A stretch of 57,807 nucleotides of DNA from Chthoniobacter flavus Ellin428 (lineage in GTDB: Bacteria > Verrucomicrobiota > Verrucomicrobiia > Chthoniobacterales > Chthoniobacteraceae): NCBI RefSeq assembly GCF_000173075.1, contig NZ_ABVL01000034.1:1-57807 (forward strand). Direction: 5' to 3'. A program made the position numbers and the translations under genes. This document shows positions 26,342 through 35,142 of this stretch, in pieces (within the stretch, counting starts at the first letter, position 1; each line of letters starts with the position of its first letter). Below the pieces are notes generated by a model. The model worked only from the letters and a program-made list of their open reading frames with translations. It searched no databases and was not told the DNA's origin.

Positions 26342-27664
26342 ATGCGTAAAGTGTTGCTGTTATCTGCGTTGCTCTTGCTCGGTCTTATCGGCTCGCAGTT
26401 CTTGCCAGGATTGATAGGGCCAGCATACGCCACTGTCGCCGATTGCGTCCGGATACCGACCATGGCTGGTCTCGCCTTCATCATGATCCATGTCGGCTAC
26501 GAATTCGACATCGACCAATCCAATCTTAAGCAATACGGCTGGGACTACTTCGTCGCTTTCACGACAGCAAGTTTTCCTTGGGTCTTTGTAACGCTCTATT
26601 TCGTCTTTGTCCTTCTTCCTCCGGGCACTTGGGGAACGCTAGCAGCGTGGAACGAAATGCTTCTAGCAGGAAAATTCGCGGCGCCAACTGCGACGGGTGT
26701 TCTGTTTTCGATGCTTGCTGCGGCCGGGCTCAGCGCGACGTGGTTGTACCGAAAGGCTCGTGTCCTCGCGATCTTCGATGACCTTGATACCGTAATGCTG
26801 ATGATCCCGATCAAGCTACTCATGATTGGCACGGCGCGGCAACTGGAAGTGATCGTTGTGGGAATGGTGGCCATGCTTGCAGTTGCCTACGTCTGCATGC
26901 ACAAGATTCGCATCCCGGTAACCTGGCCGTGGGTTCTCGGATACGCTGTGGGTATCTCCGGAATCAGCGAGGTAATCTATCAGGGCTCCAAGCTGATGGA
27001 CGAATCGGTTCCGATTCACATCGAGGTGCTGCTCCCTGCATTCGTCCTCGGCTGCGTTATCGCCTACCCGAAATCGGCCGCCAAAGATGGAGCTGTAACG
27101 AGTGATAGTCACCATGGTTATCCGGAGCTTGAGACGCCGTCCGAACGGCGCGTTGCCGCGGTCGTTGCCGCCGTCTTCATGGTTCTGGTTGGACTGTCGA
27201 TGCCGCTGATTACAAGCGGCGACTCAGGCGGCCAGGGCGGCGCGATGGCCAAAGCGATCGAACCCACATTTCATGGGGGCGGTTCTCCGGCGGCCGTATC
27301 CGCTGCGGCCGGAATTGGCGCTGCCCAGCAAATTGGCCGGATCACCGCAGCCCAACCCCCAATGGGTTGGGGCCTCATCGCCCTGCACGTCCTGGTCATC
27401 ACCGTGATCTCAAACCTCGGCAAGATGTTCCCCGCAGTGTGCTATCGAAAGGAGGCGCATTGGCGTGAGCGGCTGGCCCTGGCCATCGGCATGTGGCCTC
27501 GCGGAGAGGTCGGCGCAGGCGTGCTCATCATCTCACTAAGCTATGGCATCGGCGGGCCGATTGTGACTATCGCCATGTTGAGCCTTGCGCTTAACTTGTT
27601 ACTGACCGGTGTGTTTATCTACACGATCAAGCGACTCACGCAGCCGCTCCCAGCTTATGGCTGA
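26342..27664 (+). CDS. Cation/proton antiporter (CPA superfamily)
   Basis: 440 residues with about 11-12 membrane segments. Markers are FAAPTATGVLFSMLAAAGLSATWL and FDDLDTVMLMIP (acidic ion-binding region of CPA2-type exchangers) and MWPRGEVGAGVLIISLSYGIGG near the C-terminus. It exchanges Na+ or K+ for protons. Codon choice appears less GC-biased in third positions than in gltS or the following lipase gene, and it starts right at the NhaA breakpoint, so it may have been acquired. Function as a replacement for NhaA is an inference. Confidence 0.85.
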   Translation: MRKVLLLSALLLLGLIGSQFLPGLIGPAYATVADCVRIPTMAGLAFIMIHVGYEFDIDQSNLKQYGWDYFVAFTTASFPWVFVTLYFVFVLLPPGTWGTLAAWNEMLLAGKFAAPTATGVLFSMLAAAGLSATWLYRKARVLAIFDDLDTVMLMIPIKLLMIGTARQLEVIVVGMVAMLAVAYVCMHKIRIPVTWPWVLGYAVGISGISEVIYQGSKLMDESVPIHIEVLLPAFVLGCVIAYPKSAAKDGAVTSDSHHGYPELETPSERRVAAVVAAVFMVLVGLSMPLITSGDSGGQGGAMAKAIEPTFHGGGSPAAVSAAAGIGAAQQIGRITAAQPPMGWGLIALHVLVITVISNLGKMFPAVCYRKEAHWRERLALAIGMWPRGEVGAGVLIISLSYGIGGPIVTIAMLSLALNLLLTGVFIYTIKRLTQPLPAYG

Positions 27665-27689
27665 AGGCAATAGGGCGCGCCTTTCTCAT

Positions 27690-29345
27690 GTGAAGAAGAG
27701 GTATCAGTTCGTTGCGATCGCCGCAGCGCTTGGCCTCGCTGGCTGCGCGCAATACGCCAGCGTTCGGGAGACACGGCCGCGGTTTCGGCCCGAGCGCGCC
27801 GCGCTTGAGGCGCTGGTGTCGGTCGAGCAGTCCATCGTCAAGGCGGCGCAGAAGCAGAAGCGCGAGCCGAAAGCGGCGATGGGCGAGCTGCTCACGGCGG
27901 CGGAAGCGGCGGAGCGGCAGCTCGCGCGCAATCCTAACGACGCGGCGGCGCGCGACGCTTACAACTTTGCGGTCGCCCGCGTCATCGGCACGATCAAACA
28001 GGCGAAGCTCGACCCGTGGTCCCAGCCGCTGCGCGTGCCGGCGACGGGTGGCGAATTCGTGCTCACGCACCAGCCCGATCCTCGCCCTCAGTGGAACCCC
28101 GCGCTTTACGACTTCACGCCCGCCGACCAGTTCGACATCGGTGGCACCTTTGTCACCGAGAAGGTCCGCAAGGAGGGCGTCGGCGCGCCGCTCGTCGCCA
28201 TCGGGCGTGAAGAGAGAAATGACGCGCGAAAGGAGTTCACTGTTTCGCGCACTTACTACGGCGTCACTGGGCTCATCCGCTTCGAGAGCCGGCGCGCGGT
28301 GATCAGCTTCGAGGATCCGCTCGCGAGCGAGCGCGTCACTCTCGGTGGGCACGGCTTCCCGCTCGCGGCAGATTATACCGCCCCGCTCGCGGTGATGCTG
28401 GCGAGGATGAACCTGAAGAAGATGGATCTCGCGCGGCTGCTGTGGCCGGAGAAACACGCCGAGACGGCACGCATCGCGCGGCTCCAGCCTTACGACCCGA
28501 ACAAGACGGTCGTGCTCGTGGTCCACGGGCTGATGGATACGCCGGCGACGTGGGCACCGATGATCGATCACCTGCGCGGCGACGAGGAGATCCGCCGCCA
28601 TTACCAGTTCTGGTTTTACAGCTACCCAAGCGGTTACCCGTATCCCTACTCGGCGTCGATCCTCCGGCACGAGCTCGACGCGGTCCAGCAGCGCTTCCCG
28701 ATGCGGAGAAAGATGGTCGTCATCGGTCACAGCATGGGCGGCTGCATCAGCCGGCTGCTCCTCACCGATACCGGCGACAAGCTCTGGATGGAGGCTTTCA
28801 AAAAGCCGCCGGAGCAGGTGGCGATGTCGCCGGAGCACAAGAAGCTCTTCACCGACGCGCTCATTTTCCGCCACCGGCCGGAAGTGGGCCGTGTCATCTT
28901 CATCTGCGCGCCCCTGCGCGGCAGCCACCTCGCGATCAACTGGGTGGGGCGCATCGGCTCGATGCTCGTGCGTGCGCCGACGACCTTGCTCAAGGCGGGC
29001 ACCGAAGTGCTGACCGACGTCGAGTTCGAGCCCGACGAACTGAGGCTGAAACGCATCCCGAATAGCGTGGATACGCTCGCGCCGAACAACCGCTTCGTGA
29101 GAGCGATCCAGACTTTCCCGCTCACGCCAGGCATCCCGTATCACGTCATCTGCGGCGACCGCGGCAAGGGCGGGAACAAAGACCGCACCAAGCCGGAAAT
29201 GTCCGACGGTATCGTGCCATACTGGAGCAGCCACATGGAGGGCGCGCAGAGCGAATTGATCGTCCCGTCGGGCCACAACGCACATCAGAATCCGCAGGCC
29301 ATCGCGGAAGTGCGCCGCATTCTCAAGCTGCACGCGAACCGATGA
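27690..29345 (+). CDS. Alpha/beta-hydrolase lipoprotein (lipase/esterase-like)
   Basis: From a GTG start at 27690 the 551-residue protein begins MKKRYQFVAIAAALGLAGC, a signal peptide with a lipobox; starting upstream would bury it. The hydrolase domain (about 295-545) has the oxyanion VVHGLMDTPATW, the nucleophile elbow GHSMGG and the late histidine in VPSGHNAH. The N-terminal 280 residues are not recognised. Likely an envelope-attached esterase. Proteins of this kind occur near ion-stress genes in other Gram-negatives, but the substrate is unknown. Confidence 0.82.
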   Translation: MKKRYQFVAIAAALGLAGCAQYASVRETRPRFRPERAALEALVSVEQSIVKAAQKQKREPKAAMGELLTAAEAAERQLARNPNDAAARDAYNFAVARVIGTIKQAKLDPWSQPLRVPATGGEFVLTHQPDPRPQWNPALYDFTPADQFDIGGTFVTEKVRKEGVGAPLVAIGREERNDARKEFTVSRTYYGVTGLIRFESRRAVISFEDPLASERVTLGGHGFPLAADYTAPLAVMLARMNLKKMDLARLLWPEKHAETARIARLQPYDPNKTVVLVVHGLMDTPATWAPMIDHLRGDEEIRRHYQFWFYSYPSGYPYPYSASILRHELDAVQQRFPMRRKMVVIGHSMGGCISRLLLTDTGDKLWMEAFKKPPEQVAMSPEHKKLFTDALIFRHRPEVGRVIFICAPLRGSHLAINWVGRIGSMLVRAPTTLLKAGTEVLTDVEFEPDELRLKRIPNSVDTLAPNNRFVRAIQTFPLTPGIPYHVICGDRGKGGNKDRTKPEMSDGIVPYWSSHMEGAQSELIVPSGHNAHQNPQAIAEVRRILKLHANR

Positions 29346-29408
29346 ACGGAGGCCGACGTTTGCTCTTCATTCCTGCACACAACGACGATAACCGGAGGAT
29401 CAAATTCC

Positions 29409-29837
29409 ATGAGCGCACAATTGCTGGCTGACATTTTGGCGACCATTTCGCACACGCGCTTTCATGCGGAAGCGCGGCTGCTCACGTGGCACCCGCGAGG
29501 ATTGCTCGACGATGCGCTCGCGGATGAAGTTGTCGATTTGGCCGAGTCGGAAACCTTCTCCGAAGCAGACCCATTTCGCTGCTTCACGGACTTCAGCGGG
29601 CTGACGGAGATCCGATTGAAAATCGGACACGTTTTCCGAATTGCTGAGCAGCGGCACGGCGCGCATGAGCCGATGAAGTCTGCTTTCTTTGCTGACACGG
29701 TCGTGGGCTTCGGCATCGCCCACCTGTATGTGGAGCTGATGAAGGGTGCGTTCATCGAAGTACGCGCCTTTCGCGAACGCTCCGCGGCGGCGGAGTGGCT
29801 CGGTGTGCCGGTGGAGATTCTCCAGCCGGAGCTGTAG
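29409..29837 (+). CDS. Unknown protein, possible SpoIIAA/STAS-like fold
   Basis: 142 residues, cytoplasmic. A GGAGG ribosome binding site lies 11 bp before the ATG, which is a clearer signal than for most genes in this window. The C-terminal stretch ending FRERSAAAEWLGVP resembles the end of SpoIIAA-like (PF11964) proteins, in which a phenylalanine and a Trp-Leu close the domain; the rest gives no firm match. It lies between the lipase and mgtC genes in the ion-handling block. Confidence 0.6.
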   Translation: MSAQLLADILATISHTRFHAEARLLTWHPRGLLDDALADEVVDLAESETFSEADPFRCFTDFSGLTEIRLKIGHVFRIAEQRHGAHEPMKSAFFADTVVGFGIAHLYVELMKGAFIEVRAFRERSAAAEWLGVPVEILQPEL

Positions 29838-29957
29838 CCAGATCAATGACCCCGGCTACAGCTACCAGCCTCCGAGAGAGCGCGATTTGCCAGCGGGAAA
29901 AAGCCTGCACCGGCAGCGGTGGTGGCGCCGGTGCCGGAAGCGCCGGTTCGCACTTAG
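29838..29957 (+). other. Possible gene remnant
   Basis: A short reading frame NDPGYSYQPPRERDLPAGK, then after a one-base shift KPAPAAVVAPVPEAPVRT and stop at 29957, looks like the disordered C-terminus of a lost protein. Evidence is only composition and the absence of an upstream gene, so confidence is low. Confidence 0.2.
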
Positions 29958-30004
29958 CGTAGCTCCTGCTTTCCGAACGGGGATGTTTTCGCTAGAAGCG
30001 TTCC

Positions 30005-30721
30005 ATGCCCCCGCTCTTCATCCGGATCTTCGTGGATACCTGGTATAACCTCCTGCCGGCGCCGTGGGTGCAGATCGCCGTGATGCTCATGTCGGTCCTG
30101 TGCGGTGGCATTGTGGGAGGCGAGCGTCAACGTCGGGAAAAACCAGCGGGCCTGCGGACCCTGATGATGGTGTGCCTCGGTTCGGCGCTATTTACGACGA
30201 CTGGCTTTGCCTTCACTTCCTCCACCGGGGATTCCGGTCGCGTCGCCGCGCAGATCGTCACCGGCATTGGCTTCCTCGGCGCGGGGGTGATTTTGCATGG
30301 GCGCGGCTCGATCAGCGGGACGACAACGGCGGCGACGATTTGGGTTACGGCCGCGATCGGCATGCTGGTCGCCACGGGCTACGCCTGCGCGGCGCTGGGC
30401 GTAAGCATCCTCATCCGCGTTATGCTGCTGGCGGTGAGGAAGTTCGAGGTGCACCGTTACGGCGGAATGAAGGCGGTCGGTGTCGAGGTGGATTTCGCGC
30501 CCGATGGCGGCAAGACCCGGGTCCGTATCGAGCGAGTGCTGGTCGGATTTGAAGGCGCCGCGATCACGACGCAATGGGCTTCATCATCCGAAGAGTGCGA
30601 GCGACTCTCTCTCCAGCTCCATTTGCCCCAGCATCATCTCCACGAGTTGCTCGGGGAAATCGCCGATATCTCAGAAGTGATTCGCATTGAGCGGACGTCT
30701 TACGCAGACGCGAGCCCGTAG
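30005..30721 (+). CDS. MgtC/SapB family membrane protein
   Basis: 238 residues. The membrane half (1-150) has the MgtC signature: CGGIVGGERQRREKPAGLRTLMMVCLGSALF with the conserved acidic and arginine residues, then IVTGIGFLGAGVILHGRGSISGTTTAATIW. The last 75 residues form a small ACT-like cytoplasmic domain. Family members are tied to survival in low Mg2+ and acid and to control of ATP synthase in some pathogens. It ends the same-strand ion block. Confidence 0.9.
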   Translation: MPPLFIRIFVDTWYNLLPAPWVQIAVMLMSVLCGGIVGGERQRREKPAGLRTLMMVCLGSALFTTTGFAFTSSTGDSGRVAAQIVTGIGFLGAGVILHGRGSISGTTTAATIWVTAAIGMLVATGYACAALGVSILIRVMLLAVRKFEVHRYGGMKAVGVEVDFAPDGGKTRVRIERVLVGFEGAAITTQWASSSEECERLSLQLHLPQHHLHELLGEIADISEVIRIERTSYADASP

Positions 30722-31044
30722 TGTAAAATTTGTGAGGCAGGTCCCGGCATCCGTGCGGGAGAGGGACGGGCCAAAGACTGGTGCGAACCTGGCTGGAGGA
30801 ATTTCTCGCTCCCAAGTGAATAATCCTTGCGTAAGTCATTGGTTGCCACGATCTATACGCGCGGCTTCGGGCAGCAGGTTTCAGGCGAGATATGGGACGG
30901 TTTGACGCAATTCTGGAGGGGACAGAGAAACGAAAATGTAATTATCAAGGAAATCGCGACTATTTTTTTTGAAAAACATGACATCGAACTTGCTTAGCAA
31001 GGGTTCCTTATTACTGTCCGCAGTCGCGTTTTTCCCCACAATCC
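30722..31044. other. Intergenic gap, no gene seen
   Basis: 323 bp. It becomes AT-rich toward the end, with an A/T run near 30961-30972 before the start at 31045, where a promoter for the next gene is likely. No recognisable RNA or terminator was found. Confidence 0.4.
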
Positions 31045-32358
31045 ATGTCTTTCCATCGTTTCGTCCCGCACCCCGGTTTTTCCTTATTTGCGGGTGTTCT
31101 CTTGGGGATATACGTAAATTTACTGAGTAGTCCGGTTCGGGCTTCGTCCTTGGACGAAAATAGCACGCTTCATCTGCCCAATCGGCCCCAGCCGGCGGCG
31201 ATGGCCAAGCACGCTTCGGAGCGCCGTGCCGGGTTGCATTTTCATTCCACGGCATCGGCCACGCCCGATTCCCTGATCCGCGCGAAACCCGGTCCGTGGG
31301 GCGATCTCGAGTACTACACCGCCTATCTCGAGGCGACGACCGCGCAGTTGAAGAGCACAGAACTGGCGACCTACGACACGGAATGGAATTTCGTGGGCTA
31401 CACCGATGATCAGGTAACGAAGCTTTTCCAGAGCACCGAAATGCCGGCGACCGTTCGCGCCGAACTGCTCGATCCCGCCAAGTGGCGCCACCGCGACAAA
31501 ATGATCACCGTGGTCCCGAGCAATGAAGCGCTGCTCGGGATTACCCCGGAAGCGCGGGTCGCGATCTACAGCGTGCTCACCCAGTGGGAGGAAGACACTT
31601 ATCATCACGAGCCGGTGCTCATCTCCGCGCACAGCGTGCGCGAGTGGCTGGAGCATGCGGATCTGCCCGATGACGTGGTGGCGGCGATTGAAAAGACCTC
31701 GTATCACCGCGGCAAGAATCTCGTCTTCGCGGATACCCCTCTCGTTCTGCGCATGGTGCAGACCGAAGATGAACGCCTCAAGATTCGCAAGGCCCTGACC
31801 CGCACGCCCACCCTCGTGGTGAGCTTGCGCGTGACGCCGGAAACCGATGTCGCCGCGATCGCGGATTACTGGGGCAGCGCCACGCCCTCCAAGGACATGC
31901 TGCCGTTCCTCGAGTCGATCGTGGACAACGGCGTGTCGCGCTCGGTGGACATCAACCATCTGTTGCCGCCGCTGCCGCGACGGCTGCTCTATACATTCCC
32001 CAATGCGGAGTTCGGTCGCACGGGTTACTATCCGGACTGCCATTGGTCCTCGCTAAATTTCCGCAACTCCGAGCCGCTCGAACGCCTCGCCGATCCGCCG
32101 CTGGCTACCGCCTACGTGCTGCAGAACTACACGAAAGTGCAGGGTCCTTACCAGTACGGCGACGTGGTCTTTTTCATGGACGGTGCTTCCGGTAATGCCA
32201 TCCACTCCTGTGTGTATCTGGCCGACGATCTCGTTTACACGAAGAATGGCCGTTCACCGACCCAGCCGTGGGTGATCATGAAGCTGGACGAAGTGGTAAA
32301 TTACTACGGGATGTTCTACAACACGCAGCTCGCGTGCTATCGGCACAACGTCGAGTAA
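31045..32358 (+). CDS. Secreted protein with NlpC/P60-like C-terminal domain
   Basis: 437 residues with a signal peptide ending near VRA-SS (residue 33). The middle (about 80-310) is unrecognised but well ordered. The C-terminal 130 residues resemble NlpC/P60 cysteine peptidases: YYPDCHWSSLNF puts Cys332 where the nucleophile lies, GDVVFFMDG matches the GDLVFF turn, and IHSCVYLADDLVYTKNG puts His387 at the second catalytic position. Such enzymes cut peptidoglycan stem peptides. The match is by motif order only. Confidence 0.6.
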   Translation: MSFHRFVPHPGFSLFAGVLLGIYVNLLSSPVRASSLDENSTLHLPNRPQPAAMAKHASERRAGLHFHSTASATPDSLIRAKPGPWGDLEYYTAYLEATTAQLKSTELATYDTEWNFVGYTDDQVTKLFQSTEMPATVRAELLDPAKWRHRDKMITVVPSNEALLGITPEARVAIYSVLTQWEEDTYHHEPVLISAHSVREWLEHADLPDDVVAAIEKTSYHRGKNLVFADTPLVLRMVQTEDERLKIRKALTRTPTLVVSLRVTPETDVAAIADYWGSATPSKDMLPFLESIVDNGVSRSVDINHLLPPLPRRLLYTFPNAEFGRTGYYPDCHWSSLNFRNSEPLERLADPPLATAYVLQNYTKVQGPYQYGDVVFFMDGASGNAIHSCVYLADDLVYTKNGRSPTQPWVIMKLDEVVNYYGMFYNTQLACYRHNVE

Positions 32359-32363
32359 CGGCG

Positions 32364-33554
32364 TCAACTTTCGATCTGCCTCAAGACACCGCGAGCCGCG
32401 CGAGTGCCGGTGGCAAAGCAGCCTTGTAGCAGATAGCCGCCGGTCGGTGCTTCCCAGTCGATCATTTCCCCAGCGAGGAAGATTCCGGGCAGGCGCTTGA
32501 GCATGAGGAATTCGTCGAGTTCGCTCCACCGCACGCCGCCGGCGGAGGAGATGGCTTCGGCGAGGGGCCGCGGGCCGGTGAGGGGGATGGGGCACTGTTT
32601 GGCGATTGCGGCGAGTGATTCGGCGGAGCGGAGATCGGTGCTTCCAGCGCCGAAGACGAGCACGGAGTGGGCCGCGTCGGTGAGGCGCCAGCGCTGTTTG
32701 GCTTCGGCGAGGAAATTGCACCGGATCGGGCCGAGTTTGGCGACGAGTTGAGCGACGGTGTTGGCTGGTTTGAGATCGATCGAAAGCCGGGGCGACGCGA
32801 GCGCGCGCAGAGCCGGACCGAGTTGGTAGATCGTGCCGCCTTCGAGGCCGTAGCGGGTGATCATGAGTTCGCCGCGCGCTTCGGTTTCGCCGACTCGAAC
32901 GACGATATTTTTCAATGGCTGACCTTCTGCTGCGGCGAGCAATTCCGAAGGCCACGCGACCTCCCAGCCACAATTCGCCGCCGCGAAGGGCGCGATCTCG
33001 ACGCCGAACTCGCGAAGGATGGACATCCACGCGCCATCCGAGCCGGTCTCCGGCCAGGAGCCGCCGCCGAGCGCGAGGATGACGAAGTCCGCTTCGTAAT
33101 TCTTCGTGGCGTCCTCGACCTGAAAATCTAATTGGTATCGTTCACCGCGGCGCAGCCCGCACCAGCGGTGATACATTTCGAAATGCACACCGAGCTGGCG
33201 CAGGCGTTGCACCCAGCGGCGGAGCAGCGGTGCGCCCTTGAGCGCGCGGGGATACACGCGCCCGGTCGAGGCGGCAAAGGTCTCCACGCCGAGCTCTCCC
33301 GCCCAGGTACGCAGAGCTTCCGCATCGAAATCAGTGATCAGCGAAGTCCATTGGTCGCGGGGACCGGAGTAGCGCGCGATGAATTCCTCCCGCGGTTCGT
33401 CATGCGTGAGGTTCAGGCCACCGCGTCCCGCGACGAGAAACTTCCGGCCGACCGAGGGCTTGCCATCGAAAAGCGTGACCTGCGCGCCGCCGCCCGCCGC
33501 GACTTCCGCGGCGCGCAAGCCAGCCGGTCCGCCGCCGATGATCGCGATGTGCAT
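32364..33554 (-). CDS. TIGR03862 family flavoprotein (HI0933-like)
   Basis: 396 residues from the ATG at 33554. The FAD-binding Rossmann motif IIGGGPAGLRAAEVAA opens the protein; VGRKFLVAGRGGLNLTH and VILALGGGSWPETGSDG follow, and the end EMIDWEAPTGGYLLQGCFATG closes the flavin fold. Function of the family is not established; relatives include BaiN-type oxidoreductases. An upstream ATG at 33590 would place 12 residues before the Rossmann strand and is unlikely. It ends 5 bp from the convergent gene at 31045-32358. Confidence 0.9.
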   Translation of the reverse strand: MHIAIIGGGPAGLRAAEVAAGGGAQVTLFDGKPSVGRKFLVAGRGGLNLTHDEPREEFIARYSGPRDQWTSLITDFDAEALRTWAGELGVETFAASTGRVYPRALKGAPLLRRWVQRLRQLGVHFEMYHRWCGLRRGERYQLDFQVEDATKNYEADFVILALGGGSWPETGSDGAWMSILREFGVEIAPFAAANCGWEVAWPSELLAAAEGQPLKNIVVRVGETEARGELMITRYGLEGGTIYQLGPALRALASPRLSIDLKPANTVAQLVAKLGPIRCNFLAEAKQRWRLTDAAHSVLVFGAGSTDLRSAESLAAIAKQCPIPLTGPRPLAEAISSAGGVRWSELDEFLMLKRLPGIFLAGEMIDWEAPTGGYLLQGCFATGTRAARGVLRQIES

Positions 33555-33869
33555 ACGGGGAACGAAACAGAGCCGTGCCCCCGCGTGCAATGCCCAAAGA
33601 AGCGGCGTCGTCCCTCCCTACTTCTTCTCGGCGCCTCTGCGGCCTCCGCATTCTCTGCGTTTCAATGGGCTTGGCATTGGTTCCGATCTCTCTCCGCAGA
33701 AGGAACGCGCAGAGTGGCCAGCGACGTCGCAGGTCGAAAAGCGGCTATCAACTCTCAACTCTCAACTATCAACTCAGTTTGGAACCTGCATTCGCGACTT
33801 GCCACTCTGGCCGTGCGCGTTTCACATCGTCGCCGGCTGCGCGCTCGTTGCGCGGCGCATTCCACCCCT
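33555..33869. repeat. Intergenic gap with CAACTATCAACTCTC direct repeats
   Basis: A run of short direct units (ATCAACTCTCAACTCTCAAC) fills about 33745-33774. In translation it reads as SQLSTINS, another peptide often mispredicted in these genomes. A CTCTGCGGCCTCCGCA-type stretch near 33641 resembles the palindrome arms at 56495-56536. The gap also must hold promoters of two divergent genes. Confidence 0.5.
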
Positions 33870-34751
33870 ATGAAACTTCTCTCCCTTTTCTCCGCGTGTC
33901 TTTTATTCGCCGGTTCCGCGTTGTTCGCCGCGGATGCCATTCCCGACGACGTGATCTTCGAACCCGGCGTCGAGTATGCCGTGGCCGGTGGTGAACATCT
34001 GCAGGTCGATGTCGCGCGGCCGAAAAATGGCGACGGGCCGTTTCCCGCGGTGGTGTGTATTCACGGCGGCGGTTTCCGCGCTGGCAAACGCGAAGGCTAC
34101 GACAAGCTGTGCGTGACGCTCGCGCAGAAGGGCTATGTGGCCATCACCGTCACCTATCGTCTCGCGCCGGCGTTCAAGTTTCCGGCCGCGGTGCAGGATT
34201 GCAAAGCGTCGGTGCGCTGGCTGCGGGCGAACGCTGCCAAGTATCACGTCGATCCCAAGCGTATCGGCGTCACCGGCGGTTCCGCCGGCGGACATCTTGC
34301 GCAATTTCTCGGCAATACGAATGGGGTGAAGGAGTTCGAGGGCGACAGCGGCAATCTCGATCAATCGAGCGACGTCGCGTGCGTCGTGAATTTTTATGGG
34401 CCGAGTGACTTCACCAAATCCTACGGCAAGAGCGTGGACGCCGCGGAGGTGTTGCCGCTGTGGCTCGGCGGAAATCTGGAGACCGCGCTCAAGGAGCACA
34501 TCCGCGCCAGCCCCCTCAACTGGGTGACGCCCGACGCCGTGCCGACGCTGATCTGCCACGGCACCGAGGACAAATACGTGAACTACGAGCAGGCCGGCTG
34601 GATGGTCGATCGTCTCAAGTCCTGCGGCGTGGAAGTGGAACTGCTCACGCTTCAGGGCGCCGGTCACGGCTTCAAAGGCGCGGACGCGGACAAGGCGCAG
34701 GAAGCGCTGTTGGACTTCTTCAATAAGCATCTCCACCCGCGGACGAAATAG
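33870..34751 (+). CDS. Secreted alpha/beta hydrolase (HSL-type esterase)
   Basis: 293 residues. Signal peptide ends at LFA-AD (residue 21). The esterase fold has the oxyanion HGGG near residue 60, nucleophile elbow GGSAGG near 135, and the acid/His pair in GTEDKYVN and GAGHGFKG. This is the BD-FAE or hormone-sensitive-lipase group often used by Verrucomicrobia for deacetylating plant polysaccharides. Predicted periplasmic carboxylesterase. Confidence 0.9.
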   Translation: MKLLSLFSACLLFAGSALFAADAIPDDVIFEPGVEYAVAGGEHLQVDVARPKNGDGPFPAVVCIHGGGFRAGKREGYDKLCVTLAQKGYVAITVTYRLAPAFKFPAAVQDCKASVRWLRANAAKYHVDPKRIGVTGGSAGGHLAQFLGNTNGVKEFEGDSGNLDQSSDVACVVNFYGPSDFTKSYGKSVDAAEVLPLWLGGNLETALKEHIRASPLNWVTPDAVPTLICHGTEDKYVNYEQAGWMVDRLKSCGVEVELLTLQGAGHGFKGADADKAQEALLDFFNKHLHPRTK

Positions 34752-34783
34752 ACGGGGACACGCCGTCCAAAGCAGCACTGGAG

Positions 34784-34800
34784 GGCACCGCTCCGGTGCC
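34784..34800. terminator. Short perfect hairpin after the esterase gene
   Basis: GGCACCG and CGGTGCC form a 7-bp stem with a 3-base loop, 33 bp after the stop. No T run follows, so it is a weak terminator candidate. Confidence 0.3.
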
Positions 34801-34859
34801 TGGGCTGTTTGTTGGAATGCAAGCGTCCTGCAAGGAGAGCGCGAAGCGCCCCTAAAAGG

Positions 34860-35059
34860 CCCGTCATCCTGAATAAAGTGTCCCGGGGGCGAAGGTGGGC
34901 GGGACACGCAGCGAAGGACCTCTGATCTCCGTGGGCGAAGGCGGAGGAAAAATGGACGCGTAGTCACGCGTAAGTGGAGGAAGCTCCGCGCGAAAACCCA
35001 CAGAGATCAGAGGTCCTTCGGCTCCGCCCATGATTCCCCGCTTCGCTCAGGATGACGGG
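34860..35059. repeat. Long palindrome (GTCATCCTGA arms)
   Basis: Outer arms CCCGTCATCCTGA at 34860-34872 and the inverse at 35047-35059, and inner arms GAAGGACCTCTGATCTC near 34913-34930 and the inverse near 35002-35019. About 70 bp lie in the loop. It is built like the element at 11876-12025 but has different arm sequences. The rest of the gap 34752-35142 holds no gene. Confidence 0.7.
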
Positions 35060-35142
35060 CTTTTTTTGGAGCCGCTTCGCGGGGCGCCTCCACACATTCC
35101 CAACAGTCGCGGCTTAGCGCGGATGCGCCGCGACTTTGGCGT

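Noticed and set aside
27636..29333. Minus-strand open frame of 565 codons opposite the lipase-like gene
   Set aside because: Shadow frame with Arg/Asp/His-rich composition; the plus-strand gene has clear hydrolase motifs.
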